DNA from: Streptosporangiaceae bacterium | Lineage (GTDB): Bacteria; Actinomycetota; Actinomycetes; Streptosporangiales; Streptosporangiaceae | Direction: 5' to 3' | Length of the DNA: 6,727 nucleotides | NCBI GenBank assembly: GCA_030045295.1 | Contig: JASIGD010000452.1 | Coordinates: 1-6,727, forward strand | Shown: one piece after another, positions 1 to 5,290 of the stretch | How positions within the stretch are numbered: position 1 is the first letter of the stretch | How the letters are laid out: each line of letters begins with the position of its first letter | The notes under the pieces: generated by a model | Database searches by the model: none | Told to the model about the DNA's origin: nothing | The model's input: only the letters and a program-made list of their open reading frames with translations | Position numbers and translations under genes: made by a program

Positions 1-325
1 CGGCGAGCTCGGACAGCACCCGGTCGGCCATCGCCTGCCCGTTGAAGTCAGGCGTCGCGGTCGGCGGTTCCGCGCCGGTCGCGGCACGGACCGCGCCGAG
101 CAGGGCCAGCCAGAACTGCTGGGCGTCGTGCTGGTCACGTTGCACCTGCAGCACGGCGAGCCGGCGCGGCTGCCCCGGACGGCCGGCCCAGGCGCGCAGC
201 AGCGACGTCTTCCCGCTGCCGGCCGGCGCCGAGATGATCGTCACCGTCCGCACCGCGGCGCGATCCAGCGCAGCGACAAGATCACCCCGGTCGATCAGCC
301 GGAGAGCTGCCCAAGCCACCGTCAC
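1..325 (-). CDS. LuxR-family (MalT/LAL-type) ATPase transcriptional regulator, N-terminal part, cut by window edge
   Basis: Reading the minus strand from GTG at 325 gives 108 codons that stay open to the window edge, so only the N-terminus is present. Near residues 9-20 is the RLIDRGDLVAAL segment that precedes the ATPase core in MalT-like proteins. Next come a Walker A P-loop (SAPAGSGKTS, residues 32-41, Lys39/Thr40), the QRDQHDAQQFWLALLGAVR stretch typical of LAL regulators (about 62-80), and TPDFNGQAMADRVLSELA at the break. Such proteins are cytoplasmic STAND-type ATPases, usually about 900 residues, with a C-terminal LuxR helix-turn-helix and TPR-like ligand-sensing repeats. None of those later parts is visible here. 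The GTG start is chosen because AAGG lies seven bases upstream and the protein then begins just before the family's conserved N-terminal segment. The gene is divergent from the peroxiredoxin gene. Its inducer and targets cannot be read from this fragment. The family call is confident. Confidence 0.85.
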   Translation of the reverse strand, partial: MTVAWAALRLIDRGDLVAALDRAAVRTVTIISAPAGSGKTSLLRAWAGRPGQPRRLAVLQVQRDQHDAQQFWLALLGAVRAATGAEPPTATPDFNGQAMADRVLSELA

Positions 326-390
326 AGGCCCGCCTTGATAGTCACGCCCGGCACCCCGGCGCCGGTCACCCAGTCCTGGCCTTTTCCCCC

Positions 391-420
391 TCGCTATCAG
401 GCAAGTGAACGCGCTGTCAA
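391..420 (-). promoter_or_regulatory. Putative sigma-70-type promoter for the LAL regulator gene
   Basis: On the minus strand a perfect -35 hexamer TTGACA (420-415) is followed after 18 bases by TAGCGA (396-391), a moderate -10. Transcription would start near 384 and give a leader of about 60 bases before the GTG at 325, which carries an AAGG ribosome binding site. The position inside the divergent intergenic region supports the call. The -10 lacks the final T of the actinobacterial consensus, and the 18-base spacer is slightly long. Confidence 0.45.
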
Positions 421-535
421 CGCCGGGCGAAACCGCGTGATTCGCTGTATTTTCACTCACCCGCCGCCGCGATCCCCGCTGCCTGAGGCTGACCGCTCCG
501 GGCGTGCTCGTCGCGTGCGGTGGTTGAATGGCTGA

Positions 536-1132
536 ATGCAACGTGACTTCTCCACTCTGCCCGAAGACCTCCCCCGTCCGGTTGACGACGGTGCGGCGGA
601 TCACCTGGCGGGGATGCCCATGCCGTCCTTGGCGCTCCCCTCGACTCGAGGCGACTCGATTCGCGTAGACCTGGTGCCGGAGGGCTTCGCGCGTCTTGTC
701 ATCTACGCCTTCCCGATGACCGGGATCCCGGGCGTGGAGCTTCCGCCAGGTTGGGACGAGATCCCCGGGGCGAGGGGCTGCACCCCGGAGTCCTGCGGCT
801 TCCGCGACCACGCAGCTGACCTCGCGCAGGAAGGGGCGAGCGTGGCGGGCCTGTCCACCCAGTCCAGTACCTACCAGCGCGAGGTGGCAGAGCGCCTGGC
901 GCTACCTTTCCCCCTCCTCAGCGATTTCGACCTCCAGCTGACCCGCGCCTTGCGGTTGCCGGCCTTCAGCCTGGATCTGGCCCCGGACTACGACGGGGGC
1001 GGGCGCAAAACACTGCTCAAGCGGCTAACGATGGTCGTGCGCGGCGGCATGATCGAGCACGTCTTCTACCCTGTGTTCCCTCCGGACAGGCACGCTGAAG
1101 AGGTCCTCGCCTGGCTGCGGACACGTTCGTAA
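536..1132 (+). CDS. Peroxiredoxin, PrxQ/BCP-like (AhpC/TSA superfamily)
   Basis: The 198-residue protein has a thioredoxin-fold peroxiredoxin core. It begins with a domain entry (PMPSLALPSTRGDSIRVDL, residues 28-46), followed by strand LVIYAFP (54-60) and the active-site block GCTPESCGFRDHAADL (81-96). It ends with the LLSDFDLQLTRALRLPAF segment (127-144) and strand LTMVVRGGMIEHVFYPV (164-180). Cys82 is the presumed peroxidatic cysteine and Cys87, five residues later, the presumed resolving cysteine, the spacing seen in PrxQ/BCP enzymes. These reduce hydrogen peroxide and organic peroxides in the cytoplasm using thioredoxin. Unusually, about 15 residues lie between Pro60 and Cys82 where the canonical PxxxTxxC motif allows none, and the usual Thr/Ser three before the cysteine is Ala79. 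An in-frame TGA at 533-535 directly precedes ATG 536, so translation cannot start earlier. The ribosome binding site is weak (GGTGG at 519-523). The gene is divergent from the LAL regulator, which might control it, though nothing shows this directly. Confidence 0.85.
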   Translation: MQRDFSTLPEDLPRPVDDGAADHLAGMPMPSLALPSTRGDSIRVDLVPEGFARLVIYAFPMTGIPGVELPPGWDEIPGARGCTPESCGFRDHAADLAQEGASVAGLSTQSSTYQREVAERLALPFPLLSDFDLQLTRALRLPAFSLDLAPDYDGGGRKTLLKRLTMVVRGGMIEHVFYPVFPPDRHAEEVLAWLRTRS

Positions 1133-1153
1133 CGGCCGCAAGACGATCGGCCG
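1133..1153 (+). terminator. Weak hairpin after the peroxiredoxin gene, possible terminator
   Basis: CGGCCG directly after the TAA stop pairs with CGGCCG 15 bases further on, leaving a 9-base loop. No T-run follows. Actinobacterial terminators often lack T-runs, but a six-pair stem is marginal. Confidence 0.25.
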
Positions 1154-1426
1154 GCGCTGCCGCCGGAGGTGTAGCCGAACGCCCAGCGAGATCTCGTCGC
1201 CTCCGCAACGAGGTCGCTCCGCAAGGGATAGGCGGCGCGCGGCGCCTGGGTCCGCGCGACCGGGCCCGTGGTTCACCAGCCGGCGTGTCGGTCGGCGCCG
1301 CTCGCGAGCTGCGCGCGCACCTACAGCATCTGACTCGTCTGTCGGCGCCCGCCCGACCGCGGAGGGTAACGCATCGACCTGCTGGCCACCGGTTACGCTC
1401 CAGACCAGCGATGCAATCACCCCGAC

Positions 1427-1431
1427 GGAGG
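1427..1431 (+). promoter_or_regulatory. Ribosome binding site fixing the SIS gene start
   Basis: GGAGG lies three bases before ATG 1435. It is the only strong Shine-Dalgarno match in the region. It favours ATG 1435 over the in-frame ATG at 1411 and GTG at 1285, although the spacing is short. Confidence 0.6.
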
Positions 1432-1434
1432 ACC

Positions 1435-2589
1435 ATGAGTAATCCCGACTGGCACACCGACGCTTTCCCCGAGCTACGGCCAGGCCCGCCGTGGGTGATG
1501 CAGGAGATGATCGCCGCCCAGCCCGCGCTGGTCGAGGCGCTGCTGACCAGCCCGCCGCCGGGCACCTCAGCAGCCGCCGAAGCGATCGCCGCCGCGCTCG
1601 AGCGCAACGATCCGGTCATCGTTTGCGGGTGCGGAACGTCCGAGCACGCCGCACGCGGAATCGCCGCGCTGGTGTCGGCCGCCGTCGATCCTCAGCAGTC
1701 GCGGCTCGTCCAGGCGCGACCCGCATTCAGCGCCGCGCTGGACCCCGCGCCCGGCGCGTGCCTGGTGGTGTCGCACGATGGCGAGACGCGGGCCAGCACC
1801 CTGGCGCTGCTCGCGGCGCGCACGGCAGGGGCTTACACCATCGCGATCAGCCACCAGCGCGAGGCCAGCATTGCCCGCGCCGCCGAGCGTGTGCTCATCA
1901 CGCCGCGCCACGACGACTCGTGGTGCCACACGGTGGCCTACACCTCAGCCCTGGCGACCGGTGCCGCGCTCGCCGGACGTCTCGGCCCGTTCCTCGCCCA
2001 GCCAACAGCGGCACGCGAGGTCCTCGAGCGCGCCATCAAGTTCACGGATCCCGCGCCGATCGCCGGCCGCCTAGCCGACCGCCGCGTCGTGCTCTGCGCC
2101 GGAGCGGAAGCTGACCACGCCACCGCCCGCGAGCTGGCCCTGAAGATCGCCGAAGGCGCCCGCCTGCCTGCGTTCGCGCTGGAGCTCGAAACGGTCCTGC
2201 ACGGACAGCTCGCCGCCCACGAGCCCGCCGACGCGCTCATCCTCGTGGCGATCACCGACCAGCCCGAACGCGAGCGCCTGGCCCGGCGCGCCGCCTACGC
2301 CGCTCGCGCCGCCGCCGCGATCGGCATTCCTGTCGCCGGACTGTTCTCCGGCGCCTACGACCGGGCGCTGGCCGCTGAACTGACGCCCGCCGGACGGATC
2401 GTCACGGAACCTGCCGACCCCAGCCTTGTCGACCGTCGGCTGGCCGGGCTGCTGGCCGGCGCTGGCGCGCTGCAAATGCTGACGCTCGAGCTCGCCCATG
2501 CCCGCCACACCAACCCCGATCTCATCCGCCGCGAACAGGCCGCCTATCGCCGCGCCGCGTACGAGGCCGAGAACTCCGCCGATTGGTAA
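1435..2589 (+). CDS. Double SIS-domain sugar-binding protein (GlmS C-terminal-domain-like, AgaS/FrlB-type)
   Basis: The 384-residue protein matches the isomerase half of glucosamine-6-phosphate synthase without the N-terminal glutaminase. The N-terminal linker WVMQEMIAAQPALVEALL (20-37) resembles the start of that half. SIS domain 1 shows VIVCGCGTSEHAA (61-73), LVVSHDGETRAS (110-121) and SWCHTVAYTSALATG (162-176). SIS domain 2 shows VVLCAGAEADHATARELALK (218-237) and ETVLHGQLAAHEPADALIL (252-270), then the tail LQMLTLELAHARHTNPDLIR (346-365). By motif alignment with E. coli GlmS, catalytic Glu488 and His504 correspond to Glu240 and His256. The phosphate-loop SQSGET is SHDGET here, and Lys603 appears replaced by Ala369. 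The family contains phosphosugar isomerases and deglycases/deaminases acting on amino sugars or Amadori products. The substrate cannot be named. It appears monocistronic, and no sugar transporter or kinase gene is visible nearby. The start at 1435 rests on GGAGG just upstream and on where family similarity begins. Confidence 0.8.
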   Translation: MSNPDWHTDAFPELRPGPPWVMQEMIAAQPALVEALLTSPPPGTSAAAEAIAAALERNDPVIVCGCGTSEHAARGIAALVSAAVDPQQSRLVQARPAFSAALDPAPGACLVVSHDGETRASTLALLAARTAGAYTIAISHQREASIARAAERVLITPRHDDSWCHTVAYTSALATGAALAGRLGPFLAQPTAAREVLERAIKFTDPAPIAGRLADRRVVLCAGAEADHATARELALKIAEGARLPAFALELETVLHGQLAAHEPADALILVAITDQPERERLARRAAYAARAAAAIGIPVAGLFSGAYDRALAAELTPAGRIVTEPADPSLVDRRLAGLLAGAGALQMLTLELAHARHTNPDLIRREQAAYRRAAYEAENSADW

Positions 2590-2828
2590 GCCGGTATGCA
2601 TACGGCAATCCCGCCCACCTCAAACCCGCGCCGCACGCGGTGCTGACGACCGCGCTCGCCGGGCTGGCCGGCGACCTTGCCGAACTGGCCGCGCTGGCTG
2701 CGCCGGACGACGCGGCAGTGCACCAGGTGCGCGGAGGTCAACGAGGCCGGGTCGCCGCCGAACCGTCCCTGATGGTACAAGGCGTGTTTCACTCGGCGGC
2801 CCGCCAGCCCCGGCGTGTCAGCTGCTGA
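2583..2828 (+). CDS. Coding-like stretch after the SIS gene: hypothetical small ORF or gene remnant
   Basis: This frame (81 codons if begun at the TTG overlapping the SIS stop) has G or C at nearly every third position between about 2640 and 2730. It contains an Ala/Leu-rich, probably helical segment TTALAGLAGDLAELAALAAP. Around 2710-2760 the composition turns Arg/Gln-rich, and the C-terminus looks less protein-like. No start codon has a ribosome binding site; TTG 2583 and GTG 2640 are the candidates. I do not recognise the family. It may be a decayed 3' end of an older gene or simply GC-rich spacer. Together with the next 95 bases it fills the gap before the methyltransferase gene. Confidence 0.2.
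   Translation: MVSRYAYGNPAHLKPAPHAVLTTALAGLAGDLAELAALAAPDDAAVHQVRGGQRGRVAAEPSLMVQGVFHSAARQPRRVSC
2590..2606. repeat. Palindrome directly after the SIS stop codon
   Basis: GTATGCATAC (2594-2603) is a perfect 10-base palindrome flanked by GCC and GGC arms with one unpaired G. It starts right after the TAA at 2587-2589 and is AT-rich compared with its surroundings. It could be a regulator binding site or part of a weak transcript-end hairpin. No T-run follows. Confidence 0.35.
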
Positions 2829-2923
2829 TCTGAGCAGTGAACAACGCGGCGGTACGGGATGACCGCACGGACCGCCCTGGTACCGGCGCTGCTTGCTGCC
2901 GTGGTCTGGCAGGCTAGGACCTC
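2829..2923 (+). promoter_or_regulatory. Leader region of the methyltransferase gene with a possible hairpin and promoter
   Basis: GCGGT (2849-2853) can pair with ACCGC (2862-2866), or GGCGGT (2848-2853) with ACCGCC (2871-2876), giving two competing stems. TTGCTG (2893-2898) followed after 16 bases by TAGGAC (2915-2920) resembles a promoter. However, its -10 would end only three bases before the GTG at 2924, and the same bases (AGGA, 2916-2919) also look like the ribosome binding site. Either reading is tentative. Confidence 0.25.
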
Positions 2924-3682
2924 GTGGCTGACTACTACAGTGACCTCGCCGCCGACTATGACTGGCTCTACGACGACGACGCGCTGACCGACGGGTCCGC
3001 GGTCACCCGGCCCGCGGTGGCGGACCTGCTCCAGCGGGCCGGTCCCGGTTGTGCCGTGCTCGACGCGGCCTGCGGCACCGGTGTGGATGCGGCGGCGCTC
3101 GCCCGCCGCGGCTTCCACGTGCGGGCGGCCGACGGGAGCGACGCGATGGTCGGGGCCGCGGCGGCCCGGTTTCGGCGGGAAGGGCTGGCCATACCGGTCC
3201 AGCAGTGCCTGTGGGCGGACCTACCCGACACCATCGATGAGCGGTTCGACGTCGTGCTCTGCACCGGTAACGCCCTGGTGCACGCCGCCGGCCAAGACGC
3301 GATGGTTCAGGCGCTCGCCGGGCTGCGGCGGATGGCCCGCCCTGGGGGGCATGTGGTGATCCACTCGCGCAACTGGGAAAAACTCCACGCCGAGCGACCA
3401 ATCGTGCAGGTCGCGAACCGGGCGAGGACGCGCGGCGGGCGCAGGTGCGTCATGTTCTACGCATGGGAGGTGCCGGATCGCCTGGATCAGGAGCACATCG
3501 CTCACATCGTGTTCCTCTTCGAGGACGGCGACCGGATCGAGCCGCACGAGTACCGGATCTCGCTCCTTCCCGTCACGCTCGGCGAACTACGCGAGCGGCT
3601 CGAGCTCGCACGATTGCGTGAAGTCGGCACCGACTTCAGCGAGACCACGGACCAATACGTCGTGATCGCGACGGCGGCTTGA
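2924..3682 (+). CDS. Class I SAM-dependent methyltransferase (glycine/sarcosine N-methyltransferase-like)
   Basis: The 252-residue protein opens with DYYSDLAADYDWLYDDD (3-19), the N-terminal signature of small-molecule class I methyltransferases. SAM-binding motif I is AVLDAACGTGVDAAALARRG (44-63). Asp70, at the end of the second strand (FHVRAAD), is the likely ribose-hydroxyl ligand. Motif FDVVLCTGNALVHA (108-121) and post-motif ARPGGHVVIHSRNWEKL (138-154) follow. The CTGN...H and RNWEKL segments recall glycine/sarcosine N-methyltransferase-like proteins of Actinobacteria. The enzyme would transfer a methyl group from S-adenosylmethionine to a small soluble substrate in the cytoplasm. The methyl acceptor cannot be predicted, and I see no glycine-betaine genes beside it. 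GTG 2924 is preferred because AGGA (2916-2919) precedes it and it lies directly before the conserved N-terminus. The gene appears monocistronic and ends at a GC hairpin, convergent with the DUF664 gene. Confidence 0.82.
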   Translation: MADYYSDLAADYDWLYDDDALTDGSAVTRPAVADLLQRAGPGCAVLDAACGTGVDAAALARRGFHVRAADGSDAMVGAAAARFRREGLAIPVQQCLWADLPDTIDERFDVVLCTGNALVHAAGQDAMVQALAGLRRMARPGGHVVIHSRNWEKLHAERPIVQVANRARTRGGRRCVMFYAWEVPDRLDQEHIAHIVFLFEDGDRIEPHEYRISLLPVTLGELRERLELARLREVGTDFSETTDQYVVIATAA

Positions 3683-3697
3683 CCGGCCGGCGCCGGT
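3682..3697 (+). terminator. GC hairpin at the end of the methyltransferase gene
   Basis: ACCGGC (3682-3687) and GCCGGT (3692-3697) form a perfect six-pair stem with a four-base CGGC loop. The stem begins within the TGA stop codon and is followed by AATCGTT. It lies between convergent genes, where a terminator is expected. A second, looser inverted repeat, GTTCCG (3702-3707) with CGGAAC (3725-3730), follows and could serve the opposite strand. Confidence 0.45.
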
Positions 3698-3764
3698 AAT
3701 CGTTCCGCGTCTCGTCATTGACCACGGAACAGCACCCGGGCTTTGCCTCCAGGGGCCGGCTCTG

Positions 3765-4325
3765 CTATTGCCCTACCCGGCCGTCGACACGTTCGCGCAG
3801 CAGGTCAGCGTGCCCGCAGTGGCGGGCGTACTCCTCGATCCGGTGCACCCACACCTCCCGGACGGCGATGCCCTTGCGGCCCAGCCGCGTGCCCAGGTCC
3901 GGGTACCCGGCCAGCACCGCATCGGTTGCCGCCTGCTCGCGGGCAAGGTCGGCGAATGCCCCGTCGGCCAGCGCCTGACGCGCAACCGCTCCCTCGAAGG
4001 CGGCATCGCCCGCTCCGTATAGCCTCGGTGCCGGGTCTCCCGGTTCGATCCAGCTGCGCCAGGCCCGTTCCCCCTCGGCAAGATGGCGGAGCAGGCCCAG
4101 CAAGGACATAGTCGACGGCGGCACCGACCGGCGCGCTAGCTGCCCAGGGTCCAGTCCCTCGCACTTCATCAACAGGGTCAGCCGGTAGTTCCGCAGGTAG
4201 TCCTGCAGCGTCGCCAGCTCGCCGTCCGGGCTGACCCCCTCACTGTTGCGGGGATCCTCGCCGGGGTCCGCCCACATATCGGGATAGACGCTGGCCTTGG
4301 TCCACCGCTCGGGCACGTCGCTCAC
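3765..4325 (-). CDS. DinB-like DUF664 family protein
   Basis: From GTG at 4325 the protein has 186 residues. It starts SDVPERWTKASVYPDMWADP, followed by the four-helix-bundle core: ELATLQDYLRNYRLTLLMKC (36-55), SLLGLLRHLAEGERAWRSW (74-92) and VREVWVHRIEEYARHCGHAD (155-174), ending LLRERVDG. This matches the DUF664 branch of the DinB/YfiT-like superfamily, whose members often bind a divalent metal through three histidines. His81, His161 and His169 are plausible candidates here. Some superfamily members are thiol-dependent transferases using mycothiol or bacillithiol. That role is possible here but unproven. In-frame TTG 4361 and GTG 4334 would add 12 or 3 residues. I chose 4325 because family similarity begins there, but no start has a clear ribosome binding site. 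It is convergent with the methyltransferase gene and lies downstream of the VOC gene across a gap of about 200 bases. AATACT at 4370-4365 could be a -10. Confidence 0.82.
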   Translation of the reverse strand: MSDVPERWTKASVYPDMWADPGEDPRNSEGVSPDGELATLQDYLRNYRLTLLMKCEGLDPGQLARRSVPPSTMSLLGLLRHLAEGERAWRSWIEPGDPAPRLYGAGDAAFEGAVARQALADGAFADLAREQAATDAVLAGYPDLGTRLGRKGIAVREVWVHRIEEYARHCGHADLLRERVDGRVGQ

Positions 4326-4369
4326 CGCGTTCACGGTGCCAGGCGGCGGCCCGGCACGCAACCGAGTAT

Positions 4370-4441
4370 TCAGGCGGGATAGCCGAGGCCGCCGGGCGCG
4401 CTCAGGTACCCGTGGACCTCACGCTTGCTCTGTTCGGACAC
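4370..4441 (-). CDS. Short coding-like ORF between the VOC and DUF664 genes
   Basis: From GTG 4441 the minus strand encodes 23 residues, SEQSKREVHGYLSAPGGLGYPA after the initiator, and stops at TGA 4372-4370. Twenty of the 23 codons end in G or C and the composition is protein-like. No ribosome binding site is visible. The frame stays open upstream to the stop codon of the VOC gene, in the same frame, giving about 54 codons in all. It may therefore be the 3' remnant of an older gene rather than a small protein. It lies 9 to 45 bases before the possible starts of the DUF664 gene and could be a leader ORF. I recognise no family. Confidence 0.25.
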   Translation of the reverse strand: MSEQSKREVHGYLSAPGGLGYPA

Positions 4442-4531
4442 GAGACCATAAGCGCGCCTGGAGTGTCTCAGATTGTGCGCGGCCCGGGATGGCGGCAGCG
4501 CGGCCCGGTCAGATCCGCGTAACGCCTTCGT

Positions 4532-4966
4532 TTACGGGTTCAGGAACTGGCGCCAGCCGCCCGGCAGGGTGGTCTGGCCCACCTCGACCAGGTACCCGTC
4601 GGGGTCACGCATGTAGCAGCGGAGCTCGGTCTTGTGCTGTTTCGGTGGCGTGAGGAACTCGGCGCCTCGCGCGCTCCACTCCGCGTAGACGGCGTGGATG
4701 TCCGAGACCCGGATGTTGAGGAAGCTGCTGGCCAGGTCCGGATCGCGCGGTGTCTCGAGCGTGACGGCCGGCTTGTCGTCGGTCGGGCCGCCGCCCACGT
4801 TGATGATGATCCAGCTGTTGGCGAGCGCCACGTACGTCGGCTCACCCGAGCGGATGGTCTTGCCGCCGAGCACCTCCGTATAGAAGCGACGGGAGCGCTC
4901 CACGTCGTCAGACACGATGAAGTGGGCCAGCGCGATCTCATATGCGGACGGGCTGCCTTCGGGCAT
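4532..4966 (-). CDS. VOC (glyoxalase/bleomycin-resistance/dioxygenase fold) family protein
   Basis: The 144-residue protein shows the paired beta-alpha-beta-beta-beta modules of the vicinal oxygen chelate fold. Module 1 is ALAHFIVSDDVERSRRFYTE (12-31) through YVALANSWIIINVG (45-58). Module 2 is ASSFLNIRVSDIHAVYAEWS (79-98) through CYMRDPDGYLVEVGQ (117-131). The DPDGYLVEV block is the family's hallmark near the C-terminus. Likely metal ligands are His15 and Glu128. The ligand expected at the start of module 2 (His in FosA/glyoxalase I) falls on a serine around 80-81. Members include glyoxalase I, extradiol dioxygenases and proteins that bind or inactivate antibiotics. The substrate cannot be assigned. 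ATG 4966 is well supported by GGAGG six bases upstream. A longer reading to 5023 would add an unlikely Arg/Pro-rich stretch. The gene is divergent from the redoxin gene, and a strong GC palindrome lies 40 bases upstream. Confidence 0.85.
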   Translation of the reverse strand: MPEGSPSAYEIALAHFIVSDDVERSRRFYTEVLGGKTIRSGEPTYVALANSWIIINVGGGPTDDKPAVTLETPRDPDLASSFLNIRVSDIHAVYAEWSARGAEFLTPPKQHKTELRCYMRDPDGYLVEVGQTTLPGGWRQFLNP

Positions 4967-4972
4967 CTTGTA

Positions 4973-4977
4973 CCTCC
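4973..4977 (-). promoter_or_regulatory. Ribosome binding site of the VOC gene
   Basis: On the minus strand GGAGG is placed six bases before ATG 4966. This is the best Shine-Dalgarno match in the window and it settles the start codon. Confidence 0.75.
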
Positions 4978-5005
4978 ATGGTCCGGGTAGCGGTACGGGC
5001 TCCCC

Positions 5006-5019
5006 GGCGGCGCGCCGCC
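5006..5019. repeat. Perfect 14-base GC palindrome upstream of the VOC gene
   Basis: GGCGGCGCGCCGCC is fully self-complementary. As RNA it can fold as a five-pair stem with a CGCG loop in the VOC leader. As DNA it could be a dimeric regulator site. In such GC-rich sequence a chance origin is possible. Confidence 0.4.
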
Positions 5020-5221
5020 ACACTGGGTGAACCGCCGGGTCCTGGGCGGATCAAAAGCGTACAAGGCACGCACCGATCCACGCGGATCAGGCGCGGGGCT
5101 GATCGTCGGCTCAGCCGGTTCCGGCGAGGACCGGCGCGGCGGTGGTTCTGGCGTAAACAAGCTCCTGCCGCTGCTCGGTCACCCTCTCCCGCCAACTTCC
5201 GTCCTGGGCCAGTTTCGTTAC

Positions 5222-5249
5222 TCTGGGTATCGGCCCAGATGCTTCTGGG
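5222..5249. repeat. Three-arm inverted repeat upstream of the redoxin gene
   Basis: TCTGGG (5222-5227), CCCAGA (5234-5239) and TCTGGG (5244-5249) let the middle arm pair with either neighbour, with loops of six or four bases. The set lies about 40 bases before the candidate -10. An operator is therefore more likely than an attenuator, unless transcription starts further upstream. Confidence 0.4.
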
Positions 5250-5290
5250 TGCAACGGGGATGTCCCGACGTGGTCGACAGCGGCGCCATG

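Larger units (their letters stand above)
1133..1434. other. Non-coding gap between the peroxiredoxin and SIS genes
   Basis: No credible gene is seen on either strand. The reading frame of the next gene stays open back to about 1285, but its translation is Arg/Pro/His-rich and unlike protein. Two copies of CGGCCG (1133-1138 and 1148-1153) can form a short GC hairpin just after the peroxiredoxin stop. CGAGATCTCG at 1187-1196 is a perfect palindrome. GATCTCGT (1190-1197) pairs with ACGAGGTC (1208-1215), and CTCCGCAA is repeated at 1201-1208 and 1217-1224. A possible -10 (TACGCT, 1394-1399) precedes the SIS gene, but no convincing -35 accompanies it. Confidence 0.5.

Noticed and set aside
404..457. 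AGTGAA/TTCACT inverted arms in the divergent promoter region
   Set aside because: The six-base arms are 42 bases apart, which is within chance expectation and too distant for a single dimeric site.
1285..1434. Upstream extension of the SIS gene to GTG 1285 or ATG 1411
   Set aside because: The extra residues are Arg/Pro/His-rich and unlike the family, and GGAGG sits just before ATG 1435.
1017..1619. Minus-strand open frame across the peroxiredoxin end and SIS start
   Set aside because: It is Arg/Ser/Ala-rich with no recognisable domain and overlaps two well-supported genes.
4460..4477. HNLRHS motif on the minus strand resembling the tyrosine-recombinase HxLRH box
   Set aside because: None of the other integrase motifs follows (no LGH box, no catalytic tyrosine context), and only about 54 codons are open. 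A chance match is more likely.
5049..5104. Four GATC sites in about 56 bases, resembling a methylation-controlled or origin-like cluster
   Set aside because: Actinobacteria generally lack Dam-type control, GATC is frequent throughout this window, and no DnaA boxes or AT-rich unwinding region accompany the sites.
4540..5160. Second minus-strand frame over the VOC gene
   Set aside because: It is an Arg/Ser/Pro-rich out-of-frame translation of the VOC gene and has no ribosome binding site.
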